Shown one piece after another: positions 42,834 through 51,287 of a stretch of DNA of 64,000 nt. Under the pieces are notes generated by a model. That model ran no database searches. It had not been told where the DNA came from and worked only from the letters and a program-made list of their open reading frames with translations. Source of the stretch: Hydrogenibacillus schlegelii (GTDB lineage Bacteria > Bacillota > Bacilli > Thermicanales > DSM-22653). Where the stretch lies: positions 1-64,000 of the forward strand of contig NZ_JXBB01000055.1 of assembly GCF_001653195.1 (NCBI RefSeq). The letters are read 5' to 3'. Within the stretch, counting starts at the first letter, position 1; each line of letters opens with the position of its first letter. The position numbers and the translations under genes were made by a program.

Positions 42834-42889
42834 TGAATGAATGCTCATTCATTCTTTTTTACTATAACGCGCCGCCGGGCAGTTTGCAA
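42834..42889 (-). promoter_or_regulatory. Promoter and FadR operator of the fad operon
   Basis: TTGCAA (42889-42884), 17 bases, TATAGT (42866-42861). Immediately downstream, covering the start site, is TGAATGAATGCTCATTCA (42834-42851), which differs from the Bacillus FadR consensus TGAATGAMTANTCATTCA at one position. Long-chain acyl-CoA would relieve repression. Confidence 0.85.
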
Positions 42890-42921
42890 CCGCCCGGCGG
42901 CGCCGCTTCGGCGCTCCGGCT

Positions 42922-44268
42922 TCATCCCGTCCGCTCGGCTTCCGCCGGTTTGGCCCCGACCCTCGGCTCCGGCGCCCGGGCGGCCAGGGCCGCTCCCCCG
43001 GCGAAGACGCCGGCGGCAAGCAGCCGAAGGAGCGACGACAGATGCATCGCCCCGTGGAGGCCGATGAGGCCGGCGAGCCAGACGCCGACCTGCGGCGCGA
43101 GAAAGCCGACGACGCCGACGCCGACGTTGAAAAGCGCCACCGCCGCCGTCCGCTTCTCCGCCGGTGAGACGGCGAGGAGTTCGTTGAAGAGAAGGAGCAC
43201 GGTTCCGGCGACGAAAAGCCCGGTGAAAAAATTGACAAAAAGCAGGTAGACCGGCGAGGTCGAAAGCACCGTGAGCGTCGGCGCCGTCGCCATACCGACG
43301 GCCGTCACCGCGAGCATCGGGCCGCCCCCAAACCGCTCGGCGAGGCGGCCCCAGGCGGTGAAGGCGATGATCTGGGACAGCTGGTTGGCGACGGTAAAGA
43401 GCGCCAGCCAGAGGGCCGTCGCCTGAACGACCTTGACGTTGTACAGGTTAAAAAGCGGCCACGCCATTTGCCAGGCGAAGTTGAAAAACAGGCCGGCAAC
43501 GAAAAAGCGGGCGTATGCCGGCGACCGAAGCAGCCCGCGAAACGCCCCCATCCCCCGAACGCCGTCCTCCGGCGACGCCGTTTCGACGTGCTGAACGAGC
43601 GCCGCCGTCTCCAGAAAACCGAACAGAGCGGCCAGGGCGATGAACGCCTGGTACGGGCCGGGAGATCGCTTGTCAAAGGCGTTCAGAATGAGGCCCGACG
43701 CGAGGACGACGAGCATCGTCCAGAGGGTCGTGTCCCGGTTCCGGCGGCTGAAAAAGCGATTCCGCCGCTCCGGCGGGATGAGGGCGCCGATGAACGCCTG
43801 CCAGCCGAGGGCGCCCAATGCCGTCGGGACGTTCATGAGGGCGACGAAGAGGACGACCCACCACGCCGGGTCGAGCCACGGCTGCACCGGCGCCAGGGCC
43901 ACGAGGAGCATGAAGACCTTGCCGAGGCCGAGGTTCGCCGCCGTAAACGGCTTGAGGCGCCTCAGCCGCGCCAGCCAGAGCGCCCCGGGAATAAGGACGA
44001 GGAAGTTCACAAGCTGCGGCAAAGACGAAAGAAGCGCCACCTGATAGTCCGTCGCGTGCAGCGCTTCGATGGCAAACAGCGGGAGAAAGCTCGAGAAAAT
44101 GCCCGCGGCGATGGCGGCGAAAATGCCGTTTTGGATGCTTTTTTCCATGTTGTACGCGAGGCGCGCCTCATCGCTCCACGCCTCCGGCGGCTCCGAAGGC
44201 CTTCGGGACGCTTTCGACCGGAATAACGCCGCCCGGCGAAGGCCGACCGTCCGGCGCCGTCCGTCCAT
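42922..44268 (-). CDS. MFS transporter
   Basis: A 448-residue membrane protein with about twelve hydrophobic segments from residue 45 on and a basic, Arg-rich first 30 residues. Loop features such as ARLRRLKPFTAANLGL and GRLAERFGGG fit the major facilitator superfamily, and the layout resembles uncharacterised Bacillus MFS proteins. The ATG at 44268 follows a GGAAAGGA stretch. It is 71 bases from the fad promoter on the same strand and probably not co-regulated. The substrate is unknown. Confidence 0.85.
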   Translation of the reverse strand: MDGRRRTVGLRRAALFRSKASRRPSEPPEAWSDEARLAYNMEKSIQNGIFAAIAAGIFSSFLPLFAIEALHATDYQVALLSSLPQLVNFLVLIPGALWLARLRRLKPFTAANLGLGKVFMLLVALAPVQPWLDPAWWVVLFVALMNVPTALGALGWQAFIGALIPPERRNRFFSRRNRDTTLWTMLVVLASGLILNAFDKRSPGPYQAFIALAALFGFLETAALVQHVETASPEDGVRGMGAFRGLLRSPAYARFFVAGLFFNFAWQMAWPLFNLYNVKVVQATALWLALFTVANQLSQIIAFTAWGRLAERFGGGPMLAVTAVGMATAPTLTVLSTSPVYLLFVNFFTGLFVAGTVLLLFNELLAVSPAEKRTAAVALFNVGVGVVGFLAPQVGVWLAGLIGLHGAMHLSSLLRLLAAGVFAGGAALAARAPEPRVGAKPAEAERTG

Positions 44269-44334
44269 CGTCGATCCCTGTCCTTTCCGGCATCGATCCC
44301 GGCCTTTTTTTCGCTCCGATGGGGTGGCGCCTGC

Positions 44335-44985
44335 CTATCCCTCGTCGTCCGCCGGGACGATCGGCTCGTCGAGCCAGGTGGCGCCGTCGAAGGCGGCCCG
44401 CCCCCGCCCCCGGGTGGCGGCGGCGACGGCGGAGAAAAACGCCTCGGTCTCATCCGGCAAAACGGCAAAGACGAGCCCCACGACGTCGAGGTAAGCGACG
44501 TCCGCCGGACGGAAGCCCGCCCGGGCGAGGACCGCCTGGACCGCTTCGACGTCGGCGTACGACAGCGTCAGGCGGTACCGCACCGCCGGTCGCCGGCGGA
44601 TGAGGCCGGCGGCCCGAAGGCCGAGATGAGCCGATTTGCGATAGGCCCGGATGAGCCCGCCGGCGCCGAGCTTGATGCCGCCGAAGTAACGGGTGACGAC
44701 GACGACGGCATTGGTCACTTCGCGGGCCAGGAGCGCCTCGAGCACCGGCCGGCCGGCGGTGCCGGCCGGTTCCCCGTCGTCGTCGGCGTGCTGGATCCGG
44801 TGGTCGACGCCGACGACGTAAGCGCTCACGTTGTGGGTCGCGTCCCAGTGTTTTTTTTGCATCGATTGAATAAATTCCCGCGCTTCCGCTTCGCTTTCCG
44901 CCGGGCGGGCGTAAGCGATAAAGCGCGACCGCTCGACCGTCCACTCGGCCGTCCCCGGCCCCGCCAGCGTGACGTACGGCGTCAT
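44335..44985 (-). CDS. yvyE: YvyE/YigZ family protein (UPF0029)
   Basis: A 216-residue protein of the IMPACT/YigZ family. The N-terminal domain shows ERSRFIAYARPA, HNVSAYVVG, DDDGEPAGTAGRPVLEAL and VVVTRYFGGIKLGAGGLIRAY, the family signature; a C-terminal ACT-like DUF1949 domain follows. Homologues bind ribosomes or are linked to translation stress, but the bacterial role is not defined. GGAGGAG precedes the ATG at 44985. Confidence 0.92.
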   Translation of the reverse strand: MTPYVTLAGPGTAEWTVERSRFIAYARPAESEAEAREFIQSMQKKHWDATHNVSAYVVGVDHRIQHADDDGEPAGTAGRPVLEALLAREVTNAVVVVTRYFGGIKLGAGGLIRAYRKSAHLGLRAAGLIRRRPAVRYRLTLSYADVEAVQAVLARAGFRPADVAYLDVVGLVFAVLPDETEAFFSAVAAATRGRGRAAFDGATWLDEPIVPADDEG

Positions 44986-45153
44986 GGACCGCGCTCCTCC
45001 GTTTGCCGATGAGACCCGACCGGGCCGAAGCCCCGAGCAGGGGGCCGAGGCCCGGCGCCGGGAGCATGACCGCCGCGAGATCCCAGGGCAAGGCCGGCGA
45101 GGGGAAGGCCGGCGAAAAACGGCAGGGGGGGCAACGCCCAACAAACGGCAAGC

Positions 45154-45183
45154 AAAAATAAAAAGCAAGGCTTCCCCTTGCTC
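45154..45183 (-). terminator. Intrinsic terminator of tRNA-Thr
   Basis: A 7-base stem, 45165-45171 against 45177-45183 (AGCAAGG/CCTTGCT), followed on the minus strand by TTTTTATTTTTG. Confidence 0.82.
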
Positions 45184-45194
45184 ATCGTCGATGC

Positions 45195-45268
45195 TGGTGC
45201 CGAGTCGGAGAGTCGAACTCCGAACTGCGCATTACGAGTGCGCCGTTATACCGTTTAACTAACTCGGC
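45195..45268 (-). tRNA. tRNA-Thr, anticodon CGT
   Basis: A 74-base cloverleaf with encoded CCA. Acceptor GCCGAGT pairs with ACTCGGC; the D stem is GTTA/TAAC; the anticodon stem GCGCA/TGCGC closes the loop CTCGTAA, giving anticodon CGT (reads ACG); the T arm is CGGAG-TTCGACT-CTCCG. The threonine assignment follows from the anticodon. Confidence 0.96.
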
Positions 45269-45422
45269 ACGACCTTTTTTCCTCGGCCTGACTTTTCTTC
45301 CTCATCATCGGCAGGGTCATGGACTCCGGTCGGCTTCCCGCCTCCGACGCCGGCGGCTTCCCGCCGTTTCGCCCGCGTTCCGACGCCGGCCGGCCCGTTC
45401 TCGCCGGCGGTCACGCTTCCCT

Positions 45423-45450
45423 ATTATACACGGCGGCGCGGTTTTGTCAA
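45423..45450 (-). promoter_or_regulatory. Promoter of the tRNA-Thr transcript
   Basis: TTGACA (45450-45445), 16 bases, TATAAT (45428-45423): both boxes match consensus. The start lies near 45416, leaving a leader of about 150 bases before the tRNA with no gene I recognise. Confidence 0.8.
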
Positions 45451-45453
45451 ACC

Positions 45454-46113
45454 CTACGGCTCTGGCATTTTTTGCACAAGCTGCAGGAAGATATGCACGA
45501 GACGGGCGGTGAGCCCCCAGATGACGTGGCGGTCGGTGAGGTAAAAGAGCTCCGGGATCGTCCGCCGGCGGAAGGGGTAGCTGCGGCCGCCGGGGATCCG
45601 CTCGAACGGAAAATCGTCGCCGGGAAGCAAGGCGAGGGTCGCCTCGTACACTTCCGGCGGATGGACCAAAAACCAGCCGACCGGAACGGTGAAGACGTGA
45701 TCGACCTCCGCCGGGTTCGGCCGGATCGCCTCCGACGCCGGGATCTCGCCGACGTAGGCGTGAACGGCCGCCTGATAGGGCGGAAGAAGAATCCCGAGCT
45801 TCGACCAGAGCGACAGCCGCTCCCGCGAAAGGCCGAGCTCCTCCGCCGCCTCCCGAAGCGCCGTCTCCGCCGGCGATTCGTCGTCGGGCTCCACCCGCCC
45901 GCCGGGGAAGCTCACCTCGCCGGGCTGCCGCCGGAGCGTCCGGGCCCGCACTTCGAAGAGAAGGTGCGCCTCTCCGTCCCGTTCGACCACCGGCAAGAAG
46001 ACCGCATAGGGCTCCAGCTCGGCAAAGCCGTACAGCCGTTCCCCGCCCTCCTCCCTTCGGCCGGAAAACCGCCGCCGCAGGCTCGAAACGTCGATCCCGT
46101 CCACCCCACCCAC
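45454..46113 (-). CDS. Nudix hydrolase, CoA pyrophosphatase-like
   Basis: A 219-residue Nudix enzyme. The Nudix box is GGRVEPDDESPAETALREAA followed by EELGL, matching G-x5-E-x7-RE-U-x-EE-x-G-U. The preceding LRRQPGEVSFPGG is the hallmark of the NudL/UPF0035 CoA-pyrophosphatase group, which splits CoA or its oxidised form. The start is a GTG at 46113; a second GTG three codons later is possible because the site upstream is a run of GGTGGG. It is divergent from chdC. Confidence 0.88.
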   Translation of the reverse strand: MGGVDGIDVSSLRRRFSGRREEGGERLYGFAELEPYAVFLPVVERDGEAHLLFEVRARTLRRQPGEVSFPGGRVEPDDESPAETALREAAEELGLSRERLSLWSKLGILLPPYQAAVHAYVGEIPASEAIRPNPAEVDHVFTVPVGWFLVHPPEVYEATLALLPGDDFPFERIPGGRSYPFRRRTIPELFYLTDRHVIWGLTARLVHIFLQLVQKMPEP

Positions 46114-46140
46114 CGCCTGCCGCTATTTTCGATGCCCTTA

Positions 46141-46149
46141 TGGTACAAT
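46141..46149 (+). promoter_or_regulatory. Extended -10 promoter of chdC
   Basis: TGGTACAAT, an extended -10 (TGN-TACAAT), 58 bases before the start. No good -35 is visible. Confidence 0.5.
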
Positions 46150-46206
46150 ACATCCTGAGAGCGGGGCAAGCCTGCCCGGACCCACGACCGAACCGGAGGG
46201 ATGACG

Positions 46207-46941
46207 ATGCCCGAACCGGCCCACACCGTCGAAGGTTGGCACGTCGTGCATGATTTTCGATCGATCGACTGGAGGGCGTGGAAGACCGCGCCGGCCGCCG
46301 ATCGCACCCGAGCCCTAGAGGCGCTGGAGGCGCTCCTGACCGACTGGCAGAAGGCCGAAGACGAAGGCCGGGGGTCGTACGGCGTCTTTCAGATCGTCGG
46401 GCAGAAGGCGGACCTCCTTTTTCTCCATTTCCGTCCGACGCTGGATGAGCTGCTCGCCGTCAAGACGGCCTTCAACCAGACGACGCTCGCCGATTTTCTC
46501 CGACCGGCGTACGGCTATTACTCGATCGTCGAGCTCGGCGGATACACCGGCAATCCGGAGGAAGACCCGTGGGCGAAGGCCCGCCTCTATCCGAAAGTGC
46601 ACCGGGACGGTTACGTCTGCTTCTATCCGATGAACAAAAAACGCGCCGGCGCCGACAACTGGTACATGCTGCCTCAGGAAGAGCGGGCGCGGATGATGCA
46701 CTCCCACGGCGACATCGGCAAAAAGTACCGTGGCCGGGTCACCCAGGTGATCAGCGGCTCTCAGGGGCTCGACGACTGGGAGTGGGGCGTGACGCTGTAC
46801 GCGCCGGATCCGATCCATTTCAAAAAGATCATTTACGAAATGCGCTTCGACGAGGTGAGCGCCCGCTTCGGCGAGTTCGGCCCCTTCTACGTCGGCAAGG
46901 GCCTCGACCTGGGCGGGCTGAAGGCGCTTTTCTCCTTCTGA
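46207..46941 (+). CDS. chdC: Coproheme decarboxylase ChdC (HemQ)
   Basis: The last enzyme of the Gram-positive heme route, which removes two carboxyl groups from coproheme III to give heme b. The 244-residue product matches the Firmicute enzyme: WHVVHDFRSIDW at the N-terminus, the catalytic tyrosine region in LYPKVHRDGYVCFYPMNKKR and the heme-side MMHSHGDIGKKYRGRVTQVI with its conserved histidine. The ATG at 46207 lies seven bases after GGAGG; the ATG two codons earlier is too close. It has its own promoter and terminator. Confidence 0.97.
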   Translation: MPEPAHTVEGWHVVHDFRSIDWRAWKTAPAADRTRALEALEALLTDWQKAEDEGRGSYGVFQIVGQKADLLFLHFRPTLDELLAVKTAFNQTTLADFLRPAYGYYSIVELGGYTGNPEEDPWAKARLYPKVHRDGYVCFYPMNKKRAGADNWYMLPQEERARMMHSHGDIGKKYRGRVTQVISGSQGLDDWEWGVTLYAPDPIHFKKIIYEMRFDEVSARFGEFGPFYVGKGLDLGGLKALFSF

Positions 46942-46973
46942 CGGGAAGCGCTTGAAGGGAAAAGACACGCACA

Positions 46974-47007
46974 AAGCGCGGGGCGATGCCCCGCGCTTCG
47001 GTTTTTC
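46974..47007 (+). terminator. Intrinsic terminator of chdC
   Basis: An 11-base perfect stem, 46974-46984 against 46988-46998 (AAGCGCGGGGC), then CGGTTTTTCTTT. Confidence 0.88.
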
Positions 47008-47039
47008 TTTCGGCCGGCCTCCGGAGCGCCGGGTATGTA

Positions 47040-47392
47040 TGGTGGAGGCGGGGGGAATCGAACCCCCGTCCGAAGGCCTCGCCGCAACCGCTTCTCCGAG
47101 CGCAGCTCAGGTTTTGTGACGCCGCAGGCGCTCCCCTGAGCCGGATCGTCCTGAGGCCTGCCCGATTCGGTCTCTTCGGCGGCCTCCGGGCGAAAGGCCG
47201 GCCGCGTAGCCCGCTAAGCTGGCCCCGCTCCGTCAGACGCGGGCGATCCGACGGGCGAGGTTAGCCGGATTAAGCGGCTAAAGCGAGTTCGTTCTTGTTG
47301 GCACTTATTGGCCGTCCGCGTTGTTGCGGGGACGCGGCCCCCCGGCTCGCTACGGTTGCACGATCGACCCCCGTCGAACCCAGAACGCCCCC
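47040..47392 (-). ncRNA. ssrA: tmRNA (ssrA), tag ANKNELALAA
   Basis: A 353-base transfer-messenger RNA that rescues stalled ribosomes. The 5' end GGGGGCG pairs with 3' CGCCTCC ahead of ACCA, and the T arm GGGGGTTCGATTCCCCC is intact. The tag frame runs from 47302 to 47270: GCC AAC AAG AAC GAA CTC GCT TTA GCC GCT TAA, giving ANKNELALAA. The tag ends in LAA, as ClpXP requires. Its protein partner SmpB is encoded 3.4 kb upstream on the same strand. Confidence 0.96.
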
Positions 47393-47418
47393 ATCTAAGC
47401 CCCCTAGGGGCAAACTTG

Positions 47419-47448
47419 ATCATAGCACATTTCCTCAAGAAAAAGCAA
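47419..47448 (-). promoter_or_regulatory. Promoter of ssrA
   Basis: TTGCTT (47448-47443), 18 bases, TATGAT (47424-47419), about 27 bases before the mature tmRNA 5' end. Confidence 0.6.
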
Positions 47449-47629
47449 GGGCCTCCACTCGTTTCCTTTCTGCAGGTTTTCTGGGACTGGGGGCGGCGAC
47501 GGAGGGGGGCGTCCATCCGCCGTCGGGACGTCCCGAAACCGCGACGGGCCGATGCGCCGGCCAAGACCACCGGCGTTGCCGCCGGAACGCCGCCGGAACA
47601 CCGCGACGCCGATCGAGCGCTCCTTTGCC

Positions 47630-48991
47630 TCACCCGTCTTCTTCCCCCGCCCCAAGCAGGCGGCCGGCCTCCGCCTCGGGGAGGACCTCGACGTCTTTTA
47701 AGCGCCGGACGATCGTCCGGGTTTTTTTCGTCGCGTCGTCGAGGGAGTGGCTCGCTTCCTGCAGCTTTTTTTGCGTTTTGTCCAGGAGCTCGGCAAAGCG
47801 GGCAAAATCGTTTTTCACCGCGCCGAGAAGCCGCCACACCTCGCCGGAACGCCGCTCGATGGCCAGCGTGCGGAAGCCCATCTGCAGGCTGTGGAGGAGG
47901 GCCGCAGCCGTCGTCGGTCCGACGACGACGACGCGAAACTCCCGCTGGAGCGCTTCGAACAGGCCGGGCCGGCGGAGGATTTCCGCGTACAGCCCCTCGA
48001 GCGGCACAAAGAGGAGGGCGAATTCGGTCGTCTGAGGCGGATGGACGTATTTCGCCTGAATCGACCGGGCTTCGGCCCGAAGGCGCGCCTCGAGCTTCTG
48101 CCGGGCCTCGTCGACGGCCTGGCGGTCGCCGGCCTCTTCCGCCTCGAGGAGGCGCTGGTAGTCTTCCAGCGGGAATTTGCTGTCGATCGGAAGCCACACC
48201 GGCCCTTCGCCCTTCCCCGGCAGCCGGATGGCGAAGTCGACCCGCTCGCCGCGGGGGCCGAGCGGCACTTGCTGTTCAAACTGATCGGCGGTGAGGATCT
48301 CCGAAAGGAGCCCCTCGAGCCGGATTTCGCCGAGAAAACCCCGGGCCTTCACGTTCGTGAGCACCCGTTTGAGGTCGCCGACGCCGGCGGCGAGGGCCTG
48401 CATCTCGCCGAGCCCCTGATGCACCCGCTCGAGCCGTTCGCTCACCTGACGGAACGATTCGCCGAGGCGCCGTTCGAGGGTTTCGTGGAGCTTTTCGTCG
48501 ACCGTCCGGCGCATCGCCTCGAGCTTTTGTTCGTTGTCCTGCCGGAGCCGCTCGAGCTTCGCCTCGACGGCTTCCCGCAGACGTTCGAGCTTCGTTTCGT
48601 TTAACGAAAGGAGCGCCGTCAGCCGCTCCGTCATCTCACCGAGGGTGGCGTGCTGCTTGCGAAGATCGCCGTCGAGGCGCTCGGCAAGCATCGCGCCGAG
48701 GCTCCGGATCGAGGCGGCCAGCTCTTCCCGTCCGGCCCGGGCGGCTTCTTCGGCCTGCAACCGGTCGCGGACCGCCTCGTCCCGAAGGAGCGTCCGGAGG
48801 TCGTCGACGGCCTTCTCGAGCCGACCGAGCCGCTCCCGAACGTCGGCCGCGTCCCCTTGCCCGCGACCGCCGAAGCGGCGGACGAGGAAGAAAACGAGAA
48901 AACCAACAACGATCCCGCCGGCGACGCCGAGAAGCATCGGACCGATAAAGGACGACGAGGCCGCCGGGGTGAAGGCTTCGCTGGACGACAA
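47630..48991 (-). CDS. rmuC: RmuC family DNA recombination protein
   Basis: A 453-residue protein of the RmuC family, which limits inversions at short repeats in E. coli and carries a restriction-endonuclease-like core. An N-terminal membrane helix (about 20-38) is followed by a long coiled coil (about 45-200, Glu/Arg/Leu-rich) and the core domain: VKARGFLGEIRLEGLL, ERVDFAIRLPG, PIDSKFPLEDYQRL and FVPLEGLYAEIL. The start is probably the TTG at 48991 after GGGGGAAG; an ATG at 48937 is the alternative. It follows an RNA methyltransferase gene 80 bases upstream. Confidence 0.92.
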   Translation of the reverse strand: MSSSEAFTPAASSSFIGPMLLGVAGGIVVGFLVFFLVRRFGGRGQGDAADVRERLGRLEKAVDDLRTLLRDEAVRDRLQAEEAARAGREELAASIRSLGAMLAERLDGDLRKQHATLGEMTERLTALLSLNETKLERLREAVEAKLERLRQDNEQKLEAMRRTVDEKLHETLERRLGESFRQVSERLERVHQGLGEMQALAAGVGDLKRVLTNVKARGFLGEIRLEGLLSEILTADQFEQQVPLGPRGERVDFAIRLPGKGEGPVWLPIDSKFPLEDYQRLLEAEEAGDRQAVDEARQKLEARLRAEARSIQAKYVHPPQTTEFALLFVPLEGLYAEILRRPGLFEALQREFRVVVVGPTTAAALLHSLQMGFRTLAIERRSGEVWRLLGAVKNDFARFAELLDKTQKKLQEASHSLDDATKKTRTIVRRLKDVEVLPEAEAGRLLGAGEEDG

Positions 48992-49070
48992 GGACGGCTT
49001 CCCCCGCTTTCGTCTTCTCCCAAGCCACCGGCGGGTCTTCCCGCCTTTTTCCTTGTCCTTCGGGTTGGTC

Positions 49071-50711
49071 CTAGCTTCGGTCCGGGGCCTGGTTCCGCGG
49101 CGTTTGCTCCGAGCTCCGGCCCGCGCGTTCCAGTCGGGCGACGAGCTCGACGTGGGCCGTCTGCGGAAACATGTCCACCGGCTGAACGGCGACGAGCCGG
49201 TAACCGAAGGCCGAAAGCTCCCGGACGTCCGGCGCAAACGTCTCCGGGTTGCACGAAACGTAGATGACCACCGGCGGCCCCAGGCGGCCGATCTTTCGCA
49301 TCACCTTGCCGCCGGCACCGGAGCGGGGCGGGTCGAGAAACAGGAGGTCGACCCGGCCGCCCAGGTGCTCCACCGCCCGATCGAGCCCCCGCCGGACGTC
49401 GTCGGCGAGGAAGGTGACGTTCGGCACGGCGTTTTCCCGGGCGTTCTCCCATGCCGCCTCGACCGATTCCGGGACGAGTTCGACCCCGACGGCCGCGGAC
49501 ACCTTTCGGGCGAGGGGGAGGGTGAACGTCCCGACGCCGGAAAAGAGGTCGATCGCCCGCATGTCCGGCTCCGGTTCGGCGAGGGCGAGGGCCGCCTCTA
49601 GGAGCGCTTCCGCCTGCACGGGGTTCGTTTGAAAAAACGTCTGCGGCAGGAGGCGGTAGCGCATCCCGCCCAGCGTATCGACGAGGAACCCCTCGCCGGC
49701 CAGGAGGCGAACGTCATCATAGCCGACGGCGTCGGAAAGCCCTCCGTAGGCGACCCAGTAGAGGCCGGCCAGGCGAAAGCCCGCCTCATCCGCCGCCGCC
49801 TGAAGCCGCGCCACCCAGTCGCGGGCGGCGGCCTGAAGCGCCGGATCGTCCGGCGGCCGGGCGGCAAAGAGGGCGACGAGGACGGCGCCGTCCGATCGGG
49901 CGCGCCGGACCATGAGGTAGCGCAAAAGCCCCTCGTGGCGCCGTTTGTCGTATCCCGGAAGGCCGTGCGCCCGGGCCCAAGCGGCCGTCTCGGCCGCCAT
50001 CCGGAACATGTGCGGGTGGGCGATATAGCAGACGTCGAGGGGCACCGGCCGATCGTAATGGCCCAGGCGGTTTAAGCCCGGCGCGCCGTCCGGGGCAAAG
50101 GTGAATTCCATCTTGTTCCGGTAATGCCACGGCTCGTCCATGCCGACCGCCGGACGAACGACGTCGGCCGGAAGGCCGTGGGCTTCGAGGAGATCGCGAA
50201 CCCGTTCCGTTTTGAAGGCGACCTGCGCCGCGTAATCGATGTGCTGCCAGGTGCAGCCGCCGCACGTGCCGAAGTGGGGACAGCGGGGTTCGATGCGGGC
50301 CGGATGTCGTTCGAGGACCGTCTGAACGGCGGCGATCCGGTGGCCTTTGAACCGCCAGTCGGTGAGGACCGCCCGCACCGTCTCGCCGGGGAGGGTGTAG
50401 GGGACGGCGACGGGGCGAAGGCGCCCCTGCCGTTCCACCTCCGCCTGGCCGAACCCCCGGCGGTCCAGCCGTTCGATCCGAAGCACCCGCACGCCCTGGT
50501 CGTCGCGGACGGCGCTTCGCCCCGGCTCGGAGCCGCCCGGCCCCGCGGCGGGTTCGGCTCCCGCGGGCGGCGCTTCGCCCTCCCCCGCGGCGCGGCCAGC
50601 TCGCTCGAGCGCCACTTCCTTTGGACGACCCGGGCCGCCTGGGTCCGCGGACCGCCCGCTTTGGGCGCCCGGAACGGCGGCCCCTTCGGCCACAAGGCGT
50701 TCGTCGGCCAT
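49071..50711 (-). CDS. 23S rRNA (uracil-5-)-methyltransferase, RlmD/RlmCD family
   Basis: A 546-residue SAM-dependent RNA m5U methyltransferase of the TrmA/RumA family. An N-terminal variable region of about 75 residues precedes a TRAM-like domain (about 75-130). Then come the [4Fe-4S] cysteines CPHFGTCGGC plus one later, the SAM domain IDLFSGVGTFTLPLA, and the catalytic FLDPPRSG and YVSCNPETFAPD. The cysteine in SCNPE makes the covalent RNA adduct. In Bacillus the RlmCD enzyme methylates two 23S sites. AAAGGAGGG precedes the ATG at 50711. Confidence 0.93.
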   Translation of the reverse strand: MADERLVAEGAAVPGAQSGRSADPGGPGRPKEVALERAGRAAGEGEAPPAGAEPAAGPGGSEPGRSAVRDDQGVRVLRIERLDRRGFGQAEVERQGRLRPVAVPYTLPGETVRAVLTDWRFKGHRIAAVQTVLERHPARIEPRCPHFGTCGGCTWQHIDYAAQVAFKTERVRDLLEAHGLPADVVRPAVGMDEPWHYRNKMEFTFAPDGAPGLNRLGHYDRPVPLDVCYIAHPHMFRMAAETAAWARAHGLPGYDKRRHEGLLRYLMVRRARSDGAVLVALFAARPPDDPALQAAARDWVARLQAAADEAGFRLAGLYWVAYGGLSDAVGYDDVRLLAGEGFLVDTLGGMRYRLLPQTFFQTNPVQAEALLEAALALAEPEPDMRAIDLFSGVGTFTLPLARKVSAAVGVELVPESVEAAWENARENAVPNVTFLADDVRRGLDRAVEHLGGRVDLLFLDPPRSGAGGKVMRKIGRLGPPVVIYVSCNPETFAPDVRELSAFGYRLVAVQPVDMFPQTAHVELVARLERAGRSSEQTPRNQAPDRS

Positions 50712-50798
50712 GCCGGCCCTCCTTTCTTCTTCGTCTTCTTCTTCAGGGGAGATCGTCCGCCGGGCGAAGGCGGGCCGGCAAAGCGGGCGGCCCGGCGC

Positions 50799-51269
50799 TT
50801 ATTTGAGCCGGCCGCGGAAGGCCCGCTCCGCCTCCCGGCGGACCGCCTTTTCCCGAAGCGCTTCCCGTTTGTCGTGGAGCTTTTTCCCTTTGGCGAGGGC
50901 AAGTTCGACTTTGATCCGGCCGCGACGGAGGTAGACGGAAAGCGGGACGAGGGTGTAGCCCTCCTCCCGCGTCTTGCCGATCAGCCGGTCGATTTCCCGC
51001 CGGTGAAGGAGCAGCTTCCGGGTCCGGAGCGGGTCGTGGTTGAAGCGGTTGCCCTGCTCGTAGGGGCTGATGTGCATGTTCAGCACGTAGAGTTCCCCGT
51101 TTTTGACGTACGCGTAGCTGTCCTTGAGGTTGATCCGCCCCTGTCGGGCGGACTTCACTTCGGTGCCGGTGAGGACGATGCCCGCCTCAAACGTCTCTTC
51201 GATAAAGTAATCGTGGCGGGCTTTCCGGTTCTGGGCGAGGATTTTTTTCCCTTCCTCCTGGCGTTCCAC
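50799..51269 (-). CDS. smpB: SsrA-binding protein SmpB
   Basis: A 156-residue protein that binds tmRNA and positions it on stalled ribosomes. The family core is present: [37 protein letters not shown], and the C-terminal basic tail [16 protein letters not shown], which occupies the mRNA channel. It lies 18 bases downstream of rnr, the Firmicute arrangement secG-est-rnr-smpB-ssrA. The ATG at 51269 has a GGGGGGAGG site upstream. Confidence 0.97.
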   Translation of the reverse strand: MERQEEGKKILAQNRKARHDYFIEETFEAGIVLTGTEVKSARQGRINLKDSYAYVKNGELYVLNMHISPYEQGNRFNHDPLRTRKLLLHRREIDRLIGKTREEGYTLVPLSVYLRRGRIKVELALAKGKKLHDKREALREKAVRREAERAFRGRLK

Positions 51270-51287
51270 CGCCGCCTCCCCCCTGGT

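Noticed and set aside
45075-45115. Duplicate AAGGCCGGCGA near the YvyE gene
   Set aside because: Only two short copies with no structure or neighbouring mobile gene.
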